Below the pieces are notes generated by a model. The model was not told where the DNA came from. It made no database searches and was given only the letters and a program-made list of their open reading frames with translations. From contig VGOB01000024.1 of NCBI GenBank assembly GCA_016865935.1, forward strand, positions 1 to 36,275: a stretch of DNA of 36,275 nucleotides, in the 5' to 3' direction. Source of the stretch: Chloroflexota bacterium. Its GTDB lineage: Bacteria > Chloroflexota > Anaerolineae > UBA4142. Each line of letters opens with the position of its first letter. The first letter of the stretch is position 1. The translations under genes and the position numbers were made by a program. Shown here piece by piece: positions 9,817 through 17,045 of the stretch.

Positions 9817-10842
9817 ATGCTCCTAGAAAAACTCTCCAACGCGCGCGGCGTTTCCGGCAACGAAGGCGAAGTGCGCGAGATTTTGATCGACGCGGTCAAA
9901 GACCACGTGGACGAGTACCGCGTGGACACGCTCGGCAATCTGATCGCGCGCAAAAAAGCCAAAGGCGCGCGCGCGCGCAAGCCGCTCCGCGTGATGCTCG
10001 CCGCGCATATGGACGAAATCGGTCTGATGATCACGCATCACGATTCAAACGGTTACTTGCGCTTCGATCCGGTCGGCGGAATTGACGCGCGCGTGTTGTT
10101 GAGCAAGACGGTGCTGATCGGCAAAGACAAAGTGCCGGGCGTCATCGGCGTCAAGCCGATTCATTTGCTCAAAGCGAGCGAACGTCAGCAAGTACTCGAA
10201 ACAGACGCGTTGACGATTGACATTGGCGCGAAATCGAAAGAGGACGCGCAGGGCTTGGTCAAGATCGGCGATTACGCGACATTTGCGACGACATTCAGTT
10301 CCATCGGGACGGATTGCGTCAAAGGCAAAGCGCTCGACGATCGCGCCGGGTGCGCCGCGCTCGTCGAAATTCTGAAACGCGATTATCCGTTCGATCTCTA
10401 CGGCGTTTTCACCGCGCAGGAAGAAGTCGGCGCGCGCGGCGCGCGCGTGGCGGCATACGCGATCGAGCCGACGTACGCGTTCGCGCTCGAAGGTACCGTG
10501 TGCGACGACTCGCCGAAGAAAAAAGATGTGTCACCGGTGACGCGCGTCGGCGGCGGTCCCGCGATCACGTTCGCGGATAATTCGTTGCTCTCGGATCGCC
10601 GCTTGGTGGATTTGCTCGTCGAGACGGCGCGCGAAAATAAAATTCCGTACCAATTCAAACAAGCCGTCGCGGGCGGCACCGACGCGGGACGCATCACGCT
10701 CGTCAAAGAAGGCGTGCCCTCCGTCGCCGTCGCCGTGCCGACGCGTTATATTCATTCGCCGGTCAGTTTGCTGAGCAAACGCGATTTCGAAAATCTGATC
10801 GCGTTGATGATCAAGGCGCTACCAAAAGTCGCAAAGATTTAG
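9817..10842 (+). CDS. M42 family metallopeptidase, copy 2
   Basis: AAHMDEIGLMI, ALDDRAGCAALVEIL, TAQEEVGARGARVAAY, AGGTDAGRI. Confidence 0.92.
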   Translation: MLLEKLSNARGVSGNEGEVREILIDAVKDHVDEYRVDTLGNLIARKKAKGARARKPLRVMLAAHMDEIGLMITHHDSNGYLRFDPVGGIDARVLLSKTVLIGKDKVPGVIGVKPIHLLKASERQQVLETDALTIDIGAKSKEDAQGLVKIGDYATFATTFSSIGTDCVKGKALDDRAGCAALVEILKRDYPFDLYGVFTAQEEVGARGARVAAYAIEPTYAFALEGTVCDDSPKKKDVSPVTRVGGGPAITFADNSLLSDRRLVDLLVETARENKIPYQFKQAVAGGTDAGRITLVKEGVPSVAVAVPTRYIHSPVSLLSKRDFENLIALMIKALPKVAKI

Positions 10843-10849
10843 ACCGATG

Positions 10850-10902
10850 ACAGACGACCGATGACCGAAATTTCCGTCGTCTGTCGTCCGTCCTTCGTCG
10901 AG
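10850..10902. repeat. Short imperfect palindromic repeat between M42 copies 2 and 3
   Basis: GACAGACGAC...GTCGTCTGTC inverted repeat. Confidence 0.65.
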
Positions 10903-10912
10903 GAGTTTAACA

Positions 10913-11989
10913 ATGGCTACCGCAAAAAAGGCAACTCATTTTCCGTTGCTCGATAACGACGATCCCCAATCGAGTGGGATGCATCCGTTGAAGGCGCTGA
11001 CCAAGCGCATCACCGAAGCGTACGGACCGTCGGGATACGAACAAGGCGTGCGCGAATTGATCCGCGACGAGATCAAGGGCTTCGCGGATGAGGTGCGCGT
11101 GGACGCGCTCGGCAATTTGATCGCGCGCAAAAAAGGGACGGGACCGACGCCGCGCAAAAAAGTGATGCTCGCCGCGCATATGGACGAAATCGGCGTGATC
11201 GTCACGCACATTGACGAGAAAGGTTTCGCGCGCTTTGCGCCGATTGGCGGCGTGTATCCGCTGACGCTTTTTGGGCAACGCTGCCGCTTTGCGAACGGCG
11301 TCGTCGGCGTGTTCGGGCGCGAGATAAAAGATTCGACCGCGACCGAAGTGACGCTGAACAAATTGTTCATTGACGTCGGCGCGACGAGCAAGGACGATGC
11401 GCCGGTCGGCGTCGGCGATCCTGCCGGGTTCTGGCGCGATTTTTCCGATCTTGGAAATCGCATCGTCTCCAAAGCGATGGATGATCGAATCGGCTGCGTC
11501 GTTTTGATCGAAGTGTTGAAGCAGTTGAAGAAATCGCCGCACGATGTCTATTTCGTTTTCACCGTGCAGGAAGAAGTCGGCTTGCGCGGCGCGACGACCT
11601 CGGCGTATGGCGTGCAACCCGATCTCGCGATCGCGGTGGATGTGACCGGCACCGGCGATACGCCGGAAGCGAACACGATGGCGGTGCAACTCGGCAAAGG
11701 TCCCGCGATCAAAGTGAAAGACGCGGGAATGCTCGCACATCCGGCAGTGAAAAATTTGCTTGCCGAAACCGCGAAGGAAGCGAAAATTCCGTACCAGTTC
11801 GAAGTGCTGACTGGCGGCACGACGGACGCGATGGCGATGCAGACGACGCGCGAAGGCGTGCCTGCCGGTTGTCTCTCGGTGCCGACGCGTTACGTTCACA
11901 CGCCATCCGAGATGATTGATTTCAACGATTTGCAAAACTCGATCAAGTTGTTGGTCGCGGTGCTGGGGAAGCAGATCAAGTTGGATTAG
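10913..11989 (+). CDS. M42 family metallopeptidase, copy 3
   Basis: AAHMDEIGVIVTH, AMDDRIGCVVLIEVL, TVQEEVGLRGATTSAYG, GGTTDAMAM. Confidence 0.92.
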   Translation: MATAKKATHFPLLDNDDPQSSGMHPLKALTKRITEAYGPSGYEQGVRELIRDEIKGFADEVRVDALGNLIARKKGTGPTPRKKVMLAAHMDEIGVIVTHIDEKGFARFAPIGGVYPLTLFGQRCRFANGVVGVFGREIKDSTATEVTLNKLFIDVGATSKDDAPVGVGDPAGFWRDFSDLGNRIVSKAMDDRIGCVVLIEVLKQLKKSPHDVYFVFTVQEEVGLRGATTSAYGVQPDLAIAVDVTGTGDTPEANTMAVQLGKGPAIKVKDAGMLAHPAVKNLLAETAKEAKIPYQFEVLTGGTTDAMAMQTTREGVPAGCLSVPTRYVHTPSEMIDFNDLQNSIKLLVAVLGKQIKLD

Positions 11990-12015
11990 TGCGACAGCGC
12001 AGTGATACGAAAGTG

Positions 12016-12061
12016 AACACCCGCTGACTGCCGTGTGCGGCAATGTCAGCGGGTGTTTTTT
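12016..12061 (+). terminator. Rho-independent terminator after the M42 cluster
   Basis: AACACCCGCTGAC ... GTCAGCGGGTGTT followed by T-tract. Confidence 0.9.
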
Positions 12062-12080
12062 GGGAATGGGTTGCTGGAGT

Positions 12081-12416
12081 TCAGTCGAGTGTTGCAACTG
12101 GGATCAGATAATCGTCAATCCGCAGTTCGTCGTTGATCGCGCACTTGTCCGGATCCCACACGATCATTTTGCGATCTCGGCTGATCTCGTATTTTTCGCG
12201 TTCGGCAGGTTCGGCATTATCTAGCGTCGGAATCCACGCCAACGGAATAGCAAGAATCCGCCCATCGATCAACTCGATGCGGATGTAATCGCGCTCAAAT
12301 TGGACGCGATGAATCAATGCCTCGCGCGGAAAAGTGTACGCCGAAGCGGGGTACGGAATGTCGTACCAACGGGTGGTTTGTTCGATCGGTTCAATGTGCT
12401 TTACGTTTGTGAGCAT
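12081..12416 (-). CDS. DUF2442 domain-containing protein
   Basis: GRILAIPLAWIPTLDNAEPAEREKYEIS matches the DUF2442 pattern; overlaps the upstream DUF4160 ORF. Confidence 0.8.
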   Translation of the reverse strand: MLTNVKHIEPIEQTTRWYDIPYPASAYTFPREALIHRVQFERDYIRIELIDGRILAIPLAWIPTLDNAEPAEREKYEISRDRKMIVWDPDKCAINDELRIDDYLIPVATLD

Positions 12417-12660
12417 TCCACGCCTCCATGATCCGCCCAAGATTCTGTTTGATGATTTGCAGTGACTGATTCAACTCGGTACGGCTCAACGTGCGCCCTT
12501 CGCGGGCTATTTCGATTTGCGGCTCCAACCAAATTTTGGCATCGTTCGCATCGTTTTGCGATCCTTTGCCGACATGAATGCTCGCCCGATGTTCCCATAG
12601 AACATCGTGGCTATGAAACCAAAAAACCAATTCGCCTTCTTTGAATACGCGAGGACTCAT
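12391..12660 (-). CDS. DUF4160 domain-containing protein
   Basis: FWFHSHDVLWEHRASIHVGKG...AKIWLEPQIEIAREGRTLSRTELNQSLQIIKQN pattern of DUF4160; ATG start at 12660. Confidence 0.8.
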   Translation of the reverse strand: MSPRVFKEGELVFWFHSHDVLWEHRASIHVGKGSQNDANDAKIWLEPQIEIAREGRTLSRTELNQSLQIIKQNLGRIMEAWNAHKRKAH

Positions 12661-12728
12661 CGATTATTCTCACTGTTGTTCCAATTCTACAATAGAATCC
12701 TTGCTCGGTCAAGAACGCAGCAAGCATT

Positions 12729-14378
12729 TTATAATGCAACTATCGAAACGATCCCCCGACTCCCGTCCACTTCCACCACCTCCCCTTCTCGAATCTCTGC
12801 GACGATGTTCGCGGTTCCCGCGACGGCTGGAAGACGATACTCGCGCGCGATGACCGCGCTGTGCGACAACACGCCGCCGCGTTCGACGACGAGTCCCGCT
12901 AGCCGCGCGAAAACCGGCGTCCACGCGGGATCAGTTGCCGGCGCGATCAGCACATCGCCGGGCTGAACGCGCGCCAATTCCTCCGCCGATTGGACGACGC
13001 GCGCGACGCCGCGCGCAACGCCGGGGCTGATCGCGCGTCCGCGCCATTGCGACGGGCGGGATAACCCCGCCCCGACATTTTTCAACGGCACATCGCCGCG
13101 CAAAAACGGCGGGTACGCTTCGGTGGGCGACTGCGCGTACTCGCGCTGGTACGCACGCCATTCATCTTGCCGCGCGGTGATCGCGCGCGCGAATTCTGTC
13201 TTGTGTAACCTCACGTCGAAATACGCGACGAGTTCGCTATGTGTCGCGTAAAAGACCGCGTCGCGCGTTGCAATCACGTCATCGCGCACCAAACGATCCG
13301 CGAGCAGCAAGTACAATCGTCGCGCGAGCGCAAGCGATTTTTGCCAGTAGTAACGTTGGTCTTCGCGCAGCGCGAGATAGTGACGCGCAAGCGAGAGAAC
13401 TTGATTGAAAATCACTTGTTTGTGAAAAGATGAAAGATGAAAGATGAAAGATGAAACGTCATTATCGGTCGGCGGTCGGCGGTCGGCAGTCGTCTGCAAC
13501 AACCGCGTGATTTGCTCCGGCGCTTCCGCAAACGTCGGCACCGCAATGTCGAGCGAGAACGAGCGATGTCCGTGTTCAGCAAGAAACGCGACTAGTTTGT
13601 CACTCTGAGCGCAGCGAAGAGTCTCTCCATGTTCTTTGCGAGATGTTTCGCTTCGCTCAACATGACAAACGCCGGCCAATTCGCGCAACGCCGCGTCCAC
13701 TTCCAGCGTCTTGTTCGGCACATCGGCGACGAGCCGCGCCGCGATCTCGTTCGCGTGTTCGCGATCGATCCACGCGGCGATCAGTCGCTTGAGCAAACCG
13801 AACGCGAGATCGGCGTCGCTCAAACTCCAGCGATGAATTCGCAAGACGCCGCGATGCAAATTTTCCGCCGCGCGCAGCGCATCGAAAATCGCGCGCGCGT
13901 CGTCACGCGACAGCGCGTCCACGCGCGCGCGTAACGCGGCGATGCCCGCGTTATGCTCGCGCGTATAGCGCGCCCAGTGACGATAGTTGTGCAGCGGCGA
14001 GACGTTGAACGGATCGGCGAGAAACGCGCGGAGCAGCGAAACGATCACGCGCGGCGCGTCGCGCCAGCGCGGGTACGGCGCGTGTTTGCGAAGCGCGCTG
14101 TCGCCATCGGGAAAATAGCGGGACGCGTCTTCGGGCAAAATGGAATCGGGAAAAATCTTGTAGAAGATTTGGAACGCGCGCGCGTTTGCGTACGGATGCC
14201 CATGCCACAAGCGCGTCAACGGGATCGTCTCGGCAGCGGGGTAACCCAGACAGCGCAACGGATCGCGCAGCGCGAGTTCCTCGATGAACGGCGCGAGGTG
14301 CGACCAACCGAGCGGCGAAATCGGCGCGGGCAAGCGTTCGTTGATGAAACCACTCGTCCAGAGAATTTCGTTTTCCAT
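12729..14378 (-). CDS. PEP-utilising enzyme, swivelling (mobile) domain protein lacking an N-terminal ATP-grasp domain
   Basis: WRGRAISPGVARGVARVV...GDVLIAPATDPAWTPVFARLAGLVVERGGVLSHSAVIAREYRLPAVAGTANI: PEP-utilisers mobile domain with GGVLSHSAVIARE phospho-histidine motif. Confidence 0.85.
   Translation of the reverse strand: MENEILWTSGFINERLPAPISPLGWSHLAPFIEELALRDPLRCLGYPAAETIPLTRLWHGHPYANARAFQIFYKIFPDSILPEDASRYFPDGDSALRKHAPYPRWRDAPRVIVSLLRAFLADPFNVSPLHNYRHWARYTREHNAGIAALRARVDALSRDDARAIFDALRAAENLHRGVLRIHRWSLSDADLAFGLLKRLIAAWIDREHANEIAARLVADVPNKTLEVDAALRELAGVCHVERSETSRKEHGETLRCAQSDKLVAFLAEHGHRSFSLDIAVPTFAEAPEQITRLLQTTADRRPPTDNDVSSFIFHLSSFHKQVIFNQVLSLARHYLALREDQRYYWQKSLALARRLYLLLADRLVRDDVIATRDAVFYATHSELVAYFDVRLHKTEFARAITARQDEWRAYQREYAQSPTEAYPPFLRGDVPLKNVGAGLSRPSQWRGRAISPGVARGVARVVQSAEELARVQPGDVLIAPATDPAWTPVFARLAGLVVERGGVLSHSAVIAREYRLPAVAGTANIVAEIREGEVVEVDGSRGIVSIVAL
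13424..13495. repeat. AAAGATG tandem and CGGTCGG repeat inserted in frame in the PEP-utilising gene
   Basis: GAAAGATGAAAGATGAAAGATGAAA followed by GTCGGCGGTCGGCGGTCGGCAGTC; encodes TADRRPPTDNDVSSFIFHLSSFHK. Confidence 0.75.
13596..13670. repeat. GTCAYYYTGAGCG palindromic repeat inserted in frame in the PEP-utilising gene
   Basis: TTTGTCACTCTGAGCG...CGCTCAACATGACAAA; encodes VCHVERSETSRKEHGETLRCAQSDKL. Confidence 0.8.
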
Positions 14379-14408
14379 CGCGTCGCATTATACGCCGCGA
14401 TTCTTGTT

Positions 14409-14437
14409 TGACAAACGCGCCACAAGAATCTATAATG
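14409..14437 (+). promoter_or_regulatory. Consensus sigma70-type promoter for tRNA-Val
   Basis: TTGACA (14409-14414), 17-bp spacer, TATAAT (14432-14437). Confidence 0.8.
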
Positions 14438-14440
14438 CCA

Positions 14441-14520
14441 ATGAACCAATCGCCCAATAAACCAATGAGCCAAATCAAGTCGCGTTTGGCTTATTGGCAC
14501 ATTGGTTCATTGGCTCATTG
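14441..14520. repeat. CCAATGAACCAAT palindromic repeat between promoter and tRNA
   Basis: GCCAATGAACCAAT...CCAATGAGCC opposed to TTGGCTTATTGGCACATTGGTTCATTGGC. Confidence 0.8.
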
Positions 14521-14525
14521 TTTCC

Positions 14526-14601
14526 GGGCGAATAGCTCAGCTGGTAGAGCGCTTGCTTTACACGCAAGATGTCACGGGTTCGAGTCCTGTTTCGCCCACC
14601 A
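14526..14601 (+). tRNA. tRNA-Val (anticodon TAC), CCA encoded
   Basis: GGGCGAA acceptor / TTCGCCC; D arm GCTCAGCTGGTAGAGC; anticodon arm CTTGC-TTTACAC-GCAAG; T arm ACGGGTTCGAGTCCTGT; 3' ACCA. Confidence 0.96.
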
Positions 14602-14715
14602 TTAGATACTTGCTCGCATGAGGCACAGATGACTAGCCGCAGAGCGAAGAATAAACACGTCGAAAAAAATCACGCGCGATCAACTCTCTCCGCGAATCAC
14701 GAGGAGGATGATCCG

Positions 14716-14952
14716 ATGACGAAAGACCTGACCAAGTATGTGACGACGCGCCAGGCGGCGGAGATGCTGGGCGTGGTTACAGATCATGTTTACCGGCTGA
14801 TCGAAGGCGAGAAACTGAGAAGCATACGGCTGGGGCACGAGTGGCTAATCTATGTGCCATCCATCGAGAAATACCAGCAAACCAAATCAAAGCGCGGACG
14901 GCCACCATCCGGATCACCCCGGCAAGTAGAAACAAACAACGGGCAAAGTTGA
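14716..14952 (+). CDS. Excisionase-family / HTH_17 DNA-binding protein
   Basis: YVTTRQAAEMLGVVTDHVYRLIEGEKLRSIRLGHEWLIYVPSIEKY, MerR/Xis-like winged HTH pattern; immediately 3' of tRNA-Val. Confidence 0.8.
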   Translation: MTKDLTKYVTTRQAAEMLGVVTDHVYRLIEGEKLRSIRLGHEWLIYVPSIEKYQQTKSKRGRPPSGSPRQVETNNGQS

Positions 14953-14978
14953 AACGCAACTTTGCCCGTGTTGTTTTT
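14935..14978. terminator. Hairpin terminator between the convergent HTH gene and brxL
   Basis: ACGGGCAAAGTTG-AAACG-CAACTTTGCCCGT followed by GTTGTTTTT. Confidence 0.85.
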
Positions 14979-14995
14979 CTTCACGAATAGGGTTC

Positions 14996-17041
14996 TCAGT
15001 CCCCCAGCGCTTTGATCAATGCCTCCTTCACATCCGCATAAAACAAGATGCTGATTTTCATCGCCATTTCATCGCTCAGTTCATTCAGTTGCCGGCGTGC
15101 CGAGATGGGGATCAGGAGGGTTGTCGCACCTTTCTCAATCGCGTGTTCGGCGACGCTCACGGCGTTGGGAACAGGGTCGAGTCCTCCGCCGAGATTCAAC
15201 CCACCGACTACGACCAGCCCGCCCTTCAAACTCTTGGCGAGAAGCGCGCCGCATAACGCGAGCAGTGCCGGCAATCCCAGGAACGCTCCATTCTTTGCCG
15301 TATCAAACGCGCGTAACTGAACAGTGAACTCGTGCTCGCGTGGGTCTCGATCCCCTACCAAATCCTTGGCACGCGTCAGCAAATTCTGTTCGCCGTACTT
15401 TATGCTTTCTTTGAATGGACCGGGCACCGGGACGTTGATGATCGTCACACCCGAGCCGGGACCTTCGTTGACGTCAATGCGGTAAAGTCCCACGCCTTCG
15501 TCTATCCCACCAGGGCTGATTGCCCAAACCTGTCCAGGCGGCAGTGGATCGGTGCCAATCGAGTTTTCGCTTTGCAGTTCTGGAGTGACAACGAATTTCT
15601 CTATGCCATCTTCGCCCATTTGATAACTGAAATGTGTATTCCGAAATTCGGCGCTGCCAATCCGTTTTTGTTGCTCTTTGACGCGACGGCGGCACTCCAT
15701 CGCGAGGCGCACCGCCCATTCGATGTCCTCGTCGGCAATCGGCATTTCGCGATTAGGGTAAAGCAGTTTGAGCAAACCATCCACGGTCCGATTGACTGCC
15801 GTTGTATCGCGTCCGCTGAGCGCGCCGCCATAATTGACGCGGCCTTGAATTGCCGTGAGCCGATTATCCGAACGAAGTTGTGTCCAACACTCTGAAAGAA
15901 AGTCGCTCACAAGTCCAAAGTGTTCTGTGAACAGCAATTTGTCCATCTTGGGGATATCCCACCCCGGCAAGTAAGCGTGAATGCGATCCATGAACGCGGT
16001 ATCGTTTCGCATTTCGACGGGCAACGGTCCAAATAGATGCCCGATGCGCTGCTGATGTTCGACGTCTACCTCAAAGTTGCCGACGAAGACGAGACTCCCG
16101 CTGGCGCGAATACTTTCGCGCCCACGGCTAAATTCGCCGGACTCCATATAGCCCTTCATGATGTTGACGCCGTCTTTTTGATCGAACGAGACGCCGGAGA
16201 TTTCGTCAAAGCAAACGACGTCGTACTGGCACACCAAACCGCGCTGACCATTGCTGTTGTTGACGAACATGCGCGCGACAGTTGCCTTGCCGCCGGAGAT
16301 GAGGTGCGAGTACGGCGAGACCTGTTGGAACAAATGCGATTTGCCTGTGCCGCGCGGACCCAATTCGACAGTATTAAAGTTGCGGGCGACAAACGGAACC
16401 ATCCGCAAGATTAAAACATCCTGGGCACGCGAAGAAAAGTGTTCTGTTTCAAAACCAATACTCCGGAGAAGAAACTGCTTCCACTCTGGCACAGTAAACG
16501 CTTCACGCCCGCGCGCCAGTTCGTCGAGGACGCCGTGTTTGGATAACTGAATAGGGCGGAGCGAGGTCACTCCGAACGGACGCCCAGCTTTTTCTTGCGC
16601 GATCGCAGAATCGTACTCCAGTTGAATTTCGGCGTAAAAGCCGCCCGTGAGAATGCGCTCGTTGGACGCAACCATCGCGGCGTCAATGCGCGCATCGGTC
16701 AGCCGAAGACTGGGGAGGGTGGCGATATATGAATCGGTGTACGTGTCGAGCCGTGCAGTAATGAGATCAATCAGTTTGACCGAGCCGCGTTCGCGCGCGC
16801 GCGATTTAAACAACTCCTCTTCGCCGGGGCGCACAGTCCGTTCACGCATCTGTCGCTCGACGATTTCAAGCCCTTCCGTGATTTCTACCTCGTTCGTGCT
16901 GGCGCAATACCGCCCAAGCAGAAATTCGCCAACATAGGTTGGCACAGGATAGCGTCCGCGAAATTTCAGCGCGAGGTCTTTGCGGACGATGTACCCTTCG
17001 AATGCTTTGGCGGCAAGTTGATCGAGTTTATCGAGTTCCAT
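14996..17041 (-). CDS. brxL: BREX system Lon-like AAA+ protein BrxL
   Basis: N-terminal FEGYIVRKDLALKFRGRYPVPTYVGEFLLGRYC, GPRGTGKSHLFQQVSPYSHLISGGKATVA, CFDEISGV, C-terminal Lon-like GGLNLGG...IPISARRQL. The ORF can start at 17053 or 17041. Confidence 0.92.
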   Translation of the reverse strand: MELDKLDQLAAKAFEGYIVRKDLALKFRGRYPVPTYVGEFLLGRYCASTNEVEITEGLEIVERQMRERTVRPGEEELFKSRARERGSVKLIDLITARLDTYTDSYIATLPSLRLTDARIDAAMVASNERILTGGFYAEIQLEYDSAIAQEKAGRPFGVTSLRPIQLSKHGVLDELARGREAFTVPEWKQFLLRSIGFETEHFSSRAQDVLILRMVPFVARNFNTVELGPRGTGKSHLFQQVSPYSHLISGGKATVARMFVNNSNGQRGLVCQYDVVCFDEISGVSFDQKDGVNIMKGYMESGEFSRGRESIRASGSLVFVGNFEVDVEHQQRIGHLFGPLPVEMRNDTAFMDRIHAYLPGWDIPKMDKLLFTEHFGLVSDFLSECWTQLRSDNRLTAIQGRVNYGGALSGRDTTAVNRTVDGLLKLLYPNREMPIADEDIEWAVRLAMECRRRVKEQQKRIGSAEFRNTHFSYQMGEDGIEKFVVTPELQSENSIGTDPLPPGQVWAISPGGIDEGVGLYRIDVNEGPGSGVTIINVPVPGPFKESIKYGEQNLLTRAKDLVGDRDPREHEFTVQLRAFDTAKNGAFLGLPALLALCGALLAKSLKGGLVVVGGLNLGGGLDPVPNAVSVAEHAIEKGATTLLIPISARRQLNELSDEMAMKISILFYADVKEALIKALGD

Positions 17042-17045
17042 AGCA

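Noticed and set aside
8352-10034. 560-aa minus-strand ORF across the M42 region
   Set aside because: Antisense to M42 copies 1 and 2 which carry the conserved motifs; composition is His/Arg-rich and runs through a repeat.
10907-12097. 396-aa minus-strand ORF antisense to M42 copy 3
   Set aside because: Shadow ORF; low-plausibility composition.
14576-14601. tRNA-Val 3' end as attL with a matching attR in the window
   Set aside because: No second copy of GGTTCGAGTCCTGTTTCGCCCACCA found by eye up to 36275; an attR may lie outside the window.
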